Assembly: GCA_014529385.2 (NCBI GenBank)
Contig: CM043945.1
Coordinates: 796,312 to 860,311 of the forward strand
DNA from: Adiantum capillus-veneris
Lineage: Eukaryota; Streptophyta; Polypodiopsida; Polypodiales; Pteridaceae
Reading direction: 5' to 3'
DNA: 64,000 nt
Position 1 is the stretch's first letter. Each line of letters starts with the position of its first letter. This document shows positions 47,691 through 58,560 of the stretch, piece after piece. Under the pieces are notes generated by a model. The model saw only the letters and a list, made by a program, of their open reading frames with translations. It was not told the DNA's origin and searched no databases. A program made the position numbers and the translations under genes.

Positions 47691-47942
47691 AACAGTGTGG
47701 AAAATAACTACACAACAACCGAGCGGGAAGGGTTAGGAATGATTTATGGTGTAAAGAAATTTTGGCATTATTTGCTTGCAAACAAATTTGTGTTCTTCAC
47801 AAATCATCAAGCTCTTTTGTACCTGGTAAATAAACCTTGCAATACAGGAAGAATCGTACGCTGGTTTATTATATTGCTAGAATTTGACTTCACAGTGGTG
47901 GTCAAAAAGGGTAAAACCCATCTACGAGCAGATCACCTTTAA
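47560..47942 (+). pseudogene. Element C RNase H
   Basis: RNase H motifs follow RT: IFHVHIDASAYAIGSILAQ (first Asp), TEREGLGMIYGVKKFWHYLL (Glu) and FVFFTNHQALLYLVNKPC. The third motif has Asn (AAT) where element B has Asp (VDHQAL), a G-to-A change at a catalytic residue. There is a TAG at 47685. No second (archaeal-type) RNase H, as found in Tat-lineage elements, lies before integrase. Confidence 0.85.
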
Positions 47943-49814
47943 AGGATACACAACGGGGAAGCTCCTGAAGGAGTGGATGATGACATACAAGATGCTTATC
48001 TTTTCAAAATTGAAATGGTACCCAAATGGTCTCAGGAAATTGTTAGCATTCTTTCTTTTGGAAATGGGTTTGATAATACGGAATACAGATCCAAATAACA
48101 AACAATTCGACAAACAAAAAACTTCCAGTTGATAGCAGGATGGTTGTATCATCTTGGATCGGACCTAATCCTACGATTATGTATAAATCCGGAAGAATTC
48201 AAGTGCTACCTTGAAGAGGCACATGTCCAGGGTTGTGCATTTCATTGTTCAACAGTGAAGACACACCAGAGACTGAAACACTTAGGATTTTATTGGCCAA
48301 CTATGTATGCCGACACACATTCTTATGTTACCAATTGTACTATATGTAGTGCCAAACGACCAATGGATCACGCAACTTTGTTTCAGGCAAATATAGCACC
48401 TGCATGGAGTCAATATATCATTGAATTCTTGACCACCAGGACGTTCCCTGAGAACATCACAAGAGCACGGAAAAAAGCTATAGAGCTGGAAGCTCGTGAC
48501 TTTCAGTTAATTGGGAACCAACTCTATAAGTCAGGTAAGGACAATCAACTTAGAATCTGTGCAAGTGAAAGAAAATACCTGCTGATTCTAGAACATGCAC
48601 ATAGCGGAATAAGTGGAGGCCATTTTTGGGGCGATAAGACAGAAAAAATTATCTTAACCGTAGGAATTTGGTGGCCTACATTGCACATGGATGCTGAAGA
48701 GTTTGTAAAACGTTGTGACGCATGTCAACGCACCAAGGTGCCAATAAAAAGATATGAGATGCCATTACGGCCAATGATGGGAGCAAGAGCATTTGCAAAA
48801 TGGGGCATTGATTTTGTGGGACCTATATCACGCCCTGCATATCGCACCCATACCCAATATATCATAGTGGCCACGGACTATCTCACAAAATGGTTCGAAG
48901 CCAAAGCAACACAAAAAGCTGATGCACGCACCACGACACAATTTTTGTATGAGAATGTTTTTGTACGTTACGGATTACCAATCGAAATTGTCAGCGACCG
49001 TGGAACACATTTTCTCAATGAAGTCATTGAATATCTGCTAGAGGAATTCATGGTCATACATAGGAAATCTGCACCATACCATCCACAGGACAATGGGCAA
49101 GCTAAGGCCACTAATAAAACACTATGCACGGTTCTCACTAAAATAGTGTCAGAATCAATGACAAATTGGGATCAGCCGCTACACTCAACATTATGGGCAT
49201 ACAGGGTAGCTTACAAAACATCAATAGGAACAACACCATACAACATGGTGTTTGGACTAAATGCTATACTACCCATAGAGTTTTTAATTCCAACTCTACG
49301 AGTAGCAAAAAGCTTAGAATGGACAGGGCATGCGCTATCTTCAAGAATTGATGATCTTGAAAAGCTAGGTGAACTCCGCTTACGAGCTGTAGCTTCAATC
49401 TATGCTAAAAAGAGAAGACAAAAGGAATTTTTTGACAAACATGTGTGTACCAAAGAGTTCAAAACAGGTGATTACGTACTTGTTTATACCTTGAAGCAAC
49501 ATGCCAAGAAACTTAAAAAGCGAGGGATGGGACCATTTGTGATTAGTGATCTATCACAAAGTGGAGCTGTCAAGCTTGCTACATTAGCAAGTGAAGAAAT
49601 GCCAAACTGGATTAGTGGATGTCGACTGAGGAGGTATCATCTACCACTCACACAGGAGATGCTCCAAAAAATTCATCAAGGAAAACAAAGAATGAAGGAA
49701 AAACAGAGAGTACGAGAAGAAGCTTACGCCGAAGCACAAGAACGTATTGCAAAAAGACGGCTTCTGCGACAACAACAACAAAGTGGACCACCATTGCGAA
49801 TCAATGCCATTTGA
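47943..49814 (+). pseudogene. Element C integrase with two H2C2 zinc-finger modules
   Basis: The frame 48129-49814 holds, in order, the following domains. First H2C2 module (about residues 15-85): LYHLGSDLILRLCINPEE, EEAHVQGCAFHC, HLGFYWPTMYADTHSY, CTICSAK. Second module (about 115-205): LIGNQLYKSGKDNQLRICAS, EHAHSGISGGHFWGD, VGIWWPTLHMDAEEFV, CDACQRT. Catalytic core: WGIDFVGP (Asp), IVSDRGTHF (Asp), then HPQDNGQAKATNK, where the third acidic residue is Lys instead of Glu. The C-terminus ends MPNWISGCRLRRYHLPL, without a chromodomain. Ty3/gypsy integrases normally have one H2C2 module. The Lys substitution (GAG to AAG) should inactivate the enzyme. Element B has the same doubling. Confidence 0.92.
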
Positions 49815-49823
49815 CTGACGAAA

Positions 49824-50279
49824 TTGGAGGAGGAAATAGTGGAGCCAATAATTGTGATCAAAGTGGGCAACCATCAAGTTGAATCAACAGTGTTGCTTGA
49901 TTCGGGTGCTCAAGAAAATTTGATCTCTAACAGATTATACCAACAGCTCAAAGCCATAGGTCAACTTCATCCTACTCCTCAAGTGCTGGAAAGTAGCACA
50001 TCACACCCGTTGAAAACATTGGGGTGGACTATATTGCATGTAAAGATACATCAATATATTTACCCACACAAATTCTATGTGGTGACAGATGAAAGCACAC
50101 AACACCCAATGATGCTGGGGCAACCTTGGCAAAAAGCGTACAATGTGCAAATAGATTGGAAAGCAAAGACAGTCAAAATTCAGCGCAAACATGAACAACA
50201 GGTGATAGCTTTTGCTCAGCAATACCATCATGATCAACTGCAATCCATGCAATCACGGGAAACAAAGCCAAAAGCATGA
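49824..50279 (+). CDS. Element C second retropepsin-like domain, downstream of integrase
   Basis: An open frame of 151 codons starts 10 bp after the integrase stop. It reads PIIVIKVGNHQVESTVLLDS, with GAQENLIS next (active-site DSGA intact, about residues 25-28), then a THPLKTLGWTILHVKIHQYI-like middle (residues 60-82) and HPMMLGQPWQKAYNVQIDW near the end, corresponding to the ILG flap-side strand of retropepsins. A homologous domain is in the same place in element B. The first protease of element C has lost its catalytic Asp, while this one keeps it. It could be a real second protease, an accessory domain with the same fold, or a captured gag-pol protease fragment. It ends in a TGA followed in frame by the W-[IV]-P-K region. 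Confidence 0.7.
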   Translation: MEEEIVEPIIVIKVGNHQVESTVLLDSGAQENLISNRLYQQLKAIGQLHPTPQVLESSTSHPLKTLGWTILHVKIHQYIYPHKFYVVTDESTQHPMMLGQPWQKAYNVQIDWKAKTVKIQRKHEQQVIAFAQQYHHDQLQSMQSRETKPKA

Positions 50280-50911
50280 ATGCCATCAAAGAACAACATG
50301 ATACCCGAGACCAACAATCAGGTAAAATCCAACCATACTACTTACAGACACATGAAGTCACCGGCCGCAATGCAAAGATCTAGGCTACCAAAACAAGGAA
50401 AACAAGTATGGATGCGGAAGGATAGAAATGCCATGGCGGACGAACAACAATGCAACAACAAAATTCCAACAAAGCAGATGGTTCCACCACAAACCAAGGG
50501 CATAAAACAGATATGGATCCCAAAGAAAATGCTTAGCCATAACCCAAATGTTACTCACATTTGGATACCAAAGCAAAATCCAAAGGAACTCCCTTCAGTA
50601 CAAGCAACATTGGAAAGCAGACAGATGCATTTCAAAAAGGAAAACCAACTTATGTGGATGCCAATCAACCACAAACCAGTGGCAAACAATGGAGTGTCAA
50701 ACCATCTACAAAGATCGGCAGCAACAAAATACCAATGGAAAGCAAAGGCAATACGGCCCAGCCAATTCTATCCTTAGAAACAGCTACAACTCCATCAACA
50801 GTGTCGGCAAAGCAATTGCCTTTTGCCAAGAAGACAATTAAACAGAGAGCAGTAGAGTTACAGCTGTTACTTGCAAAGAAAGAAGAAAACCTCAACGGCG
50901 AATGCCAATAA
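50280..50911 (+). pseudogene. Element C W-[IV]-P-K array
   Basis: In frame with the domain above come QVWMRKDR (about 50401), QIWIPKKM (about 50508), HIWIPKQN (about 50557) and LMWMPINH (about 50650). A frame change near 50580 leads into 50561-50911 (KQWSVKPS, KKTIKQRAVELQLLLAKKEE). Linkers are rich in Gln, Asn, Lys and Pro and look disordered. The same motif pattern is in elements B and D2 and at 10998-12003. The function is unknown. Confidence 0.65.
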
Positions 50912-51887
50912 GAAACTTGCTTATTCCCTTCTCTTGCATAGAATTAATTTTTCCATGCATTGACCGAGTATGCATAAAGTAGGGCCACTTAATTAGCCAG
51001 GCATTAGCACAACTGTTTCAACCTATTCACGGCACATACTCCGAGGAGACACCTTGTCGTCCGGGAGGACTCCGGCTAGGAGGGGGAGAGGCATTATAGA
51101 GGCAAATTCTAGAGGCACTCTCAAATGCGGAACCAATAACAGAAACAACAAAAAAGGGCATGATTTTTTACTATTTTAAGGGTTGTTGTTTGATTGCGAA
51201 ATTTTCTAGAGTAACCCAAGTACATATGCCCTTATACAGAATGAAGCTACAGGTATATGGGGCCAAACGCCAAATCAAGCCCCTAGGTGTGTGTATATAA
51301 GTAGAAATAGCCACTTTTCAGGCAAAATATTGGTAAAACGGAGAAATCCGGCCATAAAAATTTTATGTGAGTGTATATAATGTGTTGCGGTGATGTTTAT
51401 GATTTATTATGATTTTTTGGGATTTTTTGGGTTTGATTTTCTATTTTCCTTTTAATTTTGCTAATTTTCGGCAGAAAAACTTCAAAAATAGAAAAAGAAG
51501 GTGAAAAACAGTTGTAATGAAAAACAAAAAATACGGGGATGATGAGTGACTAGAGGACAACCTATGGTACAGTGGGGGTGCAATTATGAGACTGGAACGG
51601 AAAGCATGTTTTGGCAAGATTTTAACCGAAATGCCAAATTTCTAGTGAACAGAGCAAATGGATTCCAAATCAAGAAATTTTTGAGCCTAAACCGCATCTC
51701 GCAAGAAGATAGGATCACATGTCAAATTTCATGAAAAGTGGTTCGGGGACCTCCATTATAACATATTTTCACCCCATTTTTAGCTCATTCTCACTATTGA
51801 CTTTGTGGAGAGAGCTTCTGCCACCTAGAGCGGATCGACCTTCCAACAGCTTCTACGACGCGCACGACTACCCGACGAGCTCCAGAC
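50912..51887 (+). promoter_or_regulatory. Spacer with two TATA-like boxes upstream of the mini-exon
   Basis: Noncoding sequence between the W-[IV]-P-K array and the ORFX mini-exon. TATA-like boxes are at 51294-51301 (TATATAAG) and about 51375-51381 (TATATAAT). They could drive a separate ORFX transcript, or this may be part of a long transcript from the LTR. It aligns loosely with 22191-22943 of element B. Confidence 0.4.
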
Positions 51888-51900
51888 ATGAGAGGTAGGC
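51888..51900 (+). other. Element C mini-exon start codon and 5' splice site
   Basis: ATGAGAG at 51888-51894 is followed by a GTAGGC donor at 51895. Removing 51895-53723 (1829 bp) joins ATG AGA G to GA TCT ATG GCG, giving MRGSMAAS in frame. Element B has ATGAGGG before GTAAGT at 22951, with the same frame after splicing. Confidence 0.6.
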
Positions 51901-53723
51901 TCATCACCTTCAGCTTTTCGCGCATGTTTGTCATTATGTCGTGAAAACTAGCGTAGGGGTCACACACAAAGCGAGCGGTAGAGACCTACAAGTAGAGACG
52001 GCGGCCTAACGGCTAACCCGAAAGCAACAAGACTTCATCGGCAGCTTACCCTAGTCTAGGAGACCAGTCCTGGATGGCCAAAGGTAGTAGGACACCATCA
52101 TAAAAAACCCTAATTCCCAGAAACCCGCAAGAGGCCACCAAATGGGAAATCGGCGAAACAGCGACCAAATGCTACCAAAATTCATGGGTAGGAGCATCTC
52201 GACATGCTCGACAAGTCTATATGACCCGCACGACCAAAAAGTGACCCGAAGCGGCACTAAACTTCAGAAACGGCATCAGACACACAAAGCGTCAAATTAC
52301 ACTTGCGGCCAAACCGCAAGTCCGTTTGCCACCAAACTTCACGAGCGGCTTTCCTAGACCATCAACAACCAAGTCCTATGGTGGTAAAACACCACAAATC
52401 ATCAAAGATATGTAAACACAACCACTAGTTCTTCTAGAGCGACAAAGTCGACAAAAACTATACGGCAAGGATCCCCAAGGGATCGAGAAGCTATGGACAC
52501 CAACATCGAGAAATTTCATCGCCAAAAAGCACTCCAAAAGTCAGAAAACGGCTCGGAGGCTCTGAAGTCCACACAAGGAGTTATACTCTATCCATTTGAC
52601 TTTTTTTGTTGAAATTAGACTCAAAAGGGACTTAGGGGAGCAAAGGGCAAGCATTGGGAGCACCAGCAATGAAAAAATCATCAGGAGACATCCTACGCAT
52701 AGGATGTCTCAAAGGCACTTTTTGGCACAAACTCCAACATTTTTTATCATGCACATGTTCTGAATGACATTTACAAGCCATACACCAAGTTTCGTCACAT
52801 TTGGACCAAGTTTGACCTCATATGCATGGAAAAACGCAAAGTTAGGGCATAGAGGCAATAATGGGCCATTGACATACCAAATCTTGTCCAAATCCCATGA
52901 AACTTGCACAACACATTCACCAGCACATCAACAAACAATCTGTGTGGTCAGAGAGAAAAAATGATGAAATAGATATCCTACGCGTAGGATGTCTATTTGA
53001 CCTTTTTGGCATGCAAGGGATAATTTATCATTCCAGATCCAATCACCTCATCATCAGGAGTCCATATATCAATTTTGAAGCCATTCTAATCACTTTTGAC
53101 CCCCACCACCTTCAAAGTACACTTTTTGAGCCCAAAAACACCTCACAGAGCCTTACAAGCATCAAATCTTGTCCAAATTCAAATCCAAGAACATGGCCAT
53201 GTTCCATAGGCCAAGGACAACCCACAGAACAAGTTTCATGTCATTTTGATGAAAAAGACATCCTACCTGTAGGATGTCTCCAGCATAAATTTAGCCTTCT
53301 GTGCAAGGAATGACATCATGAGAGCCAATACCATGGTGCAATGAGCCCATATACCAATTTTCAACCCATTTGGACATCAATCTCTACCTATGATGGACAT
53401 TCTACCCAAATTGTGACCTAAAGCGTGAATCAGCCCAAAAATCCACTTATTGATATCCAAATTCAAATCCAAGCATATATCCATGTTCCATGAGCCTTCC
53501 ACTACCTGCATGTCAAGTATGAACCAATTCTGATGAAAAAGACATCCTACGCGTAGGATGTCTAGATGGAAATTTTTGGCCAGATTTGCACTGTGAGCAC
53601 ATGCACAACTTCACAAGTTCCTTTTAAGATTTATTTTCAATTTTCAAGTCATTTGGATAAGTAAAACTCAGTTTCGCAGCTAATATGGAAAAAACGCTAA
53701 CTTCGGACTACTGAGTGCAACAG
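51895..53723 (+). other. Predicted intron of element C ORFX carrying palindromes
   Basis: It runs from GTAGGC to AACAG at 53719-53723. The first part (to about 52600) has no recognised feature. The last kilobase holds four palindromes, at 52687, 52972, 53257 and 53541, spaced 285, 285 and 284 bp. Confidence 0.55.
52687..53562. repeat. Four palindromes at 284-285 bp spacing (element C intron)
   Basis: 22 bp copies are at 52687-52708, 52972-52993, 53257-53278 and 53541-53562. The second and fourth share the perfect core CATCCTACGCGTAGGATG with the leader; the first has ACGCAT and the third ACCTGT at the centre. Intervening sequence is a diverged tandem repeat; for example AATCTTGTCCAAAT recurs at equivalent places. 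A half copy is at 53396. Confidence 0.92.
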
Positions 53724-56700
53724 GATCTATGGCGGCCTCGAAGTCACCAGCAAAGAGGAAAAGAATGACCATCAAAGATTATCTGGACGAAGTGGAACCC
53801 TTTGTCATTCCAGAAGGAACACTAAAGCCCACCAGCACCTGGGTACAAGAGGATCCGTTAGAGTCCAACGACTTGAAGATCTACGAGGGAGTGTTCAAAG
53901 ACAATGAAGGCAATGTCATAGAGCTACCAATGCTGCCAAGAGAACTCAATGAGTTTGTACAAAGCAAGATGGCCGGCTACTTGGAGAAGATTGATCTCCA
54001 CAACTACTTTGAAGCAATACCGGCAAAAGTGGACATCAAAAGAGTCTGGGAGTTTGTAACAAGCATCAAAGAGGATGGAGTGGCCAAGGTAACAGATTTA
54101 CAAGGCAGACCAAATACAGAGATAATAATCACTGAGCGGGTTGTAGCCCATGCACTAGACCTCTCCAATGAGGGAGATAGTGTAACAAAAAGAAGGGATG
54201 AAGTCAAGGTGTACAAAGAGAAAAAGGCAAATTACACCTTTGAAGACATTGCCAACCCAAAGGTGGAAATCATGAGCCAGTTATACAACTAGTACTTCCA
54301 CATGTGCACAAAGAGGCCACAGAAGTACAAGATGCCTCCAAGTGCAATTGCCACAACGTTCACTTGGGCAATGACAAAAGGCACCCCAAAGATAATCAAC
54401 TATGCGGCATACATACATGATAGCTTAGTAAAGATGGGCAACAAAAAGCCAACCTATATAGTGCCAGGAGAACTGATCACCAAGGTGGTTTATGGGGCAC
54501 TATACGCTAAAGGAAGGTGGCCTGACCCCCCATCTCAGAATGATTGGCTGAGAGTAAAAGAAGACAAGGAAGATGAGCCGCAAAGGGCACCAAGGGTGGC
54601 TAGGAGATTGAAAAGACGGCTAGAGCCAGTTGAAGAGGAGCAACCCGAGCAGAAGAAAGGAAAAAATGAGTTTGCTCAAGTGCCGGCCAAAGAAACAGGT
54701 CTCAGAAAGCGGCAAGGCTAGAGAGGCTGATGGAGAGTTTTCGAGCGAAGAGAGCCCTCAAGGGTGATTTAAACGAACTCTGGAAGCCATCTCTAGAGTC
54801 TATGTCCGGATCGTCCAGAAGAGTGCAAAGGGACAGCTTTGAAGATTATATCAAGAATTTCGAGATTCTTGATGCTGCAGCAGAAAACATTCCCCATGTC
54901 CCTTTCACAGAGGAGAAAGTACAGCAAATAAGGCAGAAGCTACTGGATGAGCAAGAGAGCCAGGAAAGAGAAAGAAAAACAAAAGCGGACAGGGGCTTAA
55001 AGGGAAAACCTGCATCTTTACCAGATAGCTCTAAACCCAACCCACAGCCATCACCACCGCCCTCACCACCTCCTAGCAGCCCTCCACCAGAAGACAAGGA
55101 GGCTGAGGACAAACAAGAAGAAAGGCAAGCGGAGGAGCAAGAACAAAGACAGGAACCTGAGCCAAAACAAGATTCCAAGCTTGAATCTGAGCAAAAAGGA
55201 TTAGATGAGGCCAACTATGCATTTTTGGACCTGCTAGCTGCAATCTATACGAAGGAAGAAGCCGCCACAGTCGTATTCGACTTGGCGAGGACAGGGCCTA
55301 AAGAACAGATGCAAGGCATCCGGCTAGTGGAGCTAAAAGAAATTGCTACAGAAACTGTAGACCTGCACCCGCCCTCCAATGATTGGGACGTGGTGATGAC
55401 AAAGCTAGCCGGATTGAGGGCACAATCCATGTCTTCAGAGAAAGAGATGACAACTCTCAAGGCCACTGAAGAAAAGATCAAAATGGAAGTAGATTCTCTG
55501 GAGTCACAAATCCAAAGGCAAAAGGAGAGGGAAGATGACCTACAGGCCAGCTTGGCAACGGCTCTATAAAACTGCCAAGTAATGGAAGAAGCAAATCAGG
55601 AAGCAGCAAAAAAAATACAAGCAGCTGAAGAAGAGTGTCAGCAGCTCAGCAAGTCATTGCGAGATGCCGAAAAAGAAAGAGACAATCTGACACTACAGCT
55701 GGTAGAAGAATCGAAAGAAGTAGAGGCCATGAGGAATGCCAAGGAAAGAGCAGAGATAGATCAAGAAGCAAGCCTGGATGAAGTCCTTCAGCTCAAGGAC
55801 CAACTAAAAGTCAAAGATCAAACCATCCAGAGGCTGTGAGCATCACCTGCTAGAGTCAGATCTACAAGCTCGACTCAAATCATTTCTGAGAGTCCACTGT
55901 ACGAAGAGCAAATGCAAGAACTTAAGAAAGAACTGACTCTCAAGAAAAGGCAGAGATTGATGATGGCTGAAGGTTCTATATTCATGCAAACTAGAATTGA
56001 AGAGGGCCAAAAATCCCTGCAAGAAGAAGTGGAAAGCATGAAGATGAAGCTGAGGAGGCGGAAAGAATAAACGCCGAACTTAATGACCTACTCGTGAATA
56101 TGGGCGGACAAGCTGAAGCGGAAAAGCAAACACTCCTCAGACAAATTGAGGAGTTGAAAGGCCAGCAAGGAGGAGAGGCAGAAAGCTCAGGGCCAGCCGC
56201 CAATGAGGGCATCGACCTCGAAAATGTGGCAGATCCTGTGGACACACCTATGCAAAAGGAAATCATAGCAGGATCCTCTCAAGAGCCACAGGATCTAACA
56301 CAAGAAGAGGACGAAAAATTGCGTAAGGCAATAGAGGAAGAGCTCAGAGAAACCACGAAGGAAGCCTTGCAGTGGGAGCAGAGGGTCTTCAAATCTATGA
56401 CCATTCAGAAGATCGACGCCAGCAATCTCAGGCCCGAGTGGCTTTAACCCTCTCTCCCATATCCATTGCTGAAATATGAGGCAGCTACAATAAACAAGCA
56501 AATCAGAGAAGAGCCAGCTATACCTCTCTACAATGCAGACACCTCAAAGCCAGAAGGAGTTAAGTTTATTGTGGATTCTCAACCAAAGTGGAGGAAGGCT
56601 TGGCTTACAAAGTACCCACAATACCTAATCCACTTGGTAGAGGCACCTAAAAATATCAGAGACAACCTCAGGTTTTGTCCTCTACCAAGGGTTAGGACGT

Positions 56701-57174
56701 GGAAGGCAGAGGAAATTTTGCAAAGAAGCCAACCCACTTGGTTGAACTACCCAAAGCTGTCGGGCGTGAAGGCAGGTGAGAGAATAAGTGTCCAATACAT
56801 GGTGAAAACCCTAACGGGTGCCATAAAGTTGTTCACTGGCTCACCTGACCTTACATGCATTATGATGAGAAAAATCTGTAGAACCATCTTAGCAGTGTTC
56901 GAGACCTTCAAGCCAAACCTGGTGACCGACCAGCATATTCTTCTTCCAAGATACATACATATGAGCTTATGATCTATCAGGTCATCCTTCCAAGGAGGTG
57001 ATACATGCGCTGTATCAAAGAATCATGTTTCTACCATCCTATCACCTCCAGGATTTTGAAGAAGAATTCTATACAAGGTTCTTCATCATAAATACGGACA
57101 TCTTTGGCCCAACAATGCTGAATCTCCATGCCAGGTACGAATCACTGCTAAAGATGCGGGAAACGATAAGATGA
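53724..57174 (+). pseudogene. Element C ORFX, large downstream ORF of unknown family
   Basis: About 1,150 codons in exon 2. The N-terminal domain (about residues 1-250) has YLDEVEPFVIPEGTLKPTST, IIITERVVAHALDLSNEG, FHMCTKRPQKYKMPPSAIAT and YIVPGELITKVVYGAL. A basic patch follows, then a Pro/Glu/Gln-rich linker (55030-55200). A long coiled coil lies at 55440-56060. The C-terminal domain at 56470-57170 has PKWRKAWLTKYPQYLIHLVE, TWLNYPKLSGVKAGERISVQ and DFEEEFYTRFFIINTDIFGP. Stops at 54290 (TAG for CAG), 54719 and 56445 and frame changes near 54725, 56070 and 56970 break it. There is no signal peptide or membrane segment, so it does not look like an env-type protein. A homologous ORF is in element B. 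Its role is unknown. Confidence 0.75.
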
Positions 57175-57211
57175 AGCAGCAGATCAAGGCCATGTCGGGG
57201 ACGACATGAGC

Positions 57212-57225
57212 AAGGAGGGGGGAAG
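57212..57225 (+). other. Polypurine tract of element C
   Basis: AAGGAGGGGGGAAG precedes the TGTTAGAAG start of the 3' LTR, the site of plus-strand priming. Confidence 0.85.
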
Positions 57226-58160
57226 TGTTAGAAGATGGACACACCCCACGGCAGTAACTACTCGGAGGACTATTATTTTTTGTAATTATTCATTCATTGA
57301 GGAAAACCTGATTTTTCACTTGTAATTATTGGGACATACAGAAGTTTCTAGATTGTATCCCAGTTTTGATAGTTAGATTGAGTAGATGGTTGATTTTGGA
57401 ACTTTAGGGTTTGAGAAATTGTAAGGTATATATACCACTTTTTGACCTTAATGAAAAAACCTTTTGTCATTTTACAAAAACAAGTTTGAAGTCTGTGAGT
57501 GAGCGTACTATGTACGAGAGAGAGTGTGTGAACTTCATCTTGACGCTACGTGTGCTCCGGTGGTCGGAATCGAGTGCGGAGAAGTGCAGCGTGTTGCCCC
57601 CGACAAGAGCTACGCGCCGATATCTACATTACGCGCGTACGGTTTGGTTTTGTGAGGTCCTTCTACAAGCTTCATTGGGTGTTTGGGTGAGCATACGTTG
57701 TCCGATTTTGCATTGCAGCATATCCACGCGTTCACATTGAGTAGAACTACACATTAGGCACTTTAGATTTCAGAAACGAAGACCTGCAGATTTCGGCCAG
57801 ACATCGTACGTGTTTCTGCACTAGGTGTTTTGGGTCGGGATTTTGGTTCATAGACCTTAGGGAGAGCGATCTATTGACATTCATAGGGTCTCCTTCAAGT
57901 TCTATGGTGTTTCGAGATTGTTTGATGGGTGTTCGGCTCTAGAAAGCATTGTAGGAAGTTTCCTCTTATGCACTCTTGAAGGCTGTGACTTAGACAATTG
58001 GTAGAGACCTCTGTAGGAATAAAGTTAGGAGTCGGTCGAGTAGGTTGACACCTTATGCTTACTTCCACGCGCCTGCGGGTCGATCTTCGTCCTTAGCTGA
58101 CATTACATGTTAGGTGAGTTCTCACTGTGTTGACGTCCGTCGCGGCGTATCCCTTCAACA
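57226..58160 (+). mobile_element. 3' LTR of element C
   Basis: 935 bp from TGTTAGAAGATGG to TTCAACA. The last 210 bp match the truncated 5' LTR (39763-39971). No clear TATA box stands out; the ATATATACC near 57427 is a candidate. It is followed at once by sequence from the 3' end of a related element (58161-58231). Confidence 0.88.
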
Positions 58161-58560
58161 ATCGCCAGCCCGAATACTATTTCTGCCCATAAAGCTATGT
58201 TAAGGGACGACACAGGCAAGGAGGGGGGAATGTTAGCAGCAAGCTAACACGGATACCAACTAAGCATAGGTGGGGGATTGGGGTATCATTGCTAAGCATT
58301 TAGATGCATTCTGGGTCGAAAACGACTAGGTCAAAAATCCACTGCTTTTAATAATCGCGATTTTGAAACTTGACCTAAAGTGGGGTTTGAGACCATAAGC
58401 ATGTGTGCTTATGTCTTATAAACATGTCCTAGAAGTTTTGTTACGTTTGGATGTCATTTGATGCTATAACGGATGTGATTTGTTTGCCGATGAGCGATTG
58501 ACTTTTGGTGATTTTAGTCACTTGAGGTAGCTTGAGTTAGATGCGATTTATTAGTTTTTT
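58161..58560 (+). mobile_element. Tail of element B: end of ORFX region, polypurine tract and 3' LTR start
   Basis: Beyond the C LTR, AAGCTATGTTAAGGGACGAC and the following CACAGGCAAGG align with the sequence just before the PPT of element C (AAGGCCATGTCGGGGACGAC). The PPT AAGGAGGGGGGAA is at 58218-58230 and an LTR starts with TGTTAGCAGCAAGCTAACA at 58231. I assign it to element B because C appears to have inserted into B. The LTR's right end is not visible. Confidence 0.65.

Noticed and set aside
49500-49700. Chromodomain at the integrase C-terminus
   Set aside because: The sequence ends in ISGCRLRRYHLPL-type residues with no chromodomain aromatic cage pattern.
40512-53562. Regularly spaced palindromes taken as a CRISPR array
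   Set aside because: The spacing is about 285 bp, the intervals are themselves diverged repeats, and the setting is a plant retrotransposon.
53724-57174. ORFX as an envelope-like gene
   Set aside because: It is in the env position but shows no signal peptide, no transmembrane segment and no cleavage-site-like region; a long coiled coil dominates.
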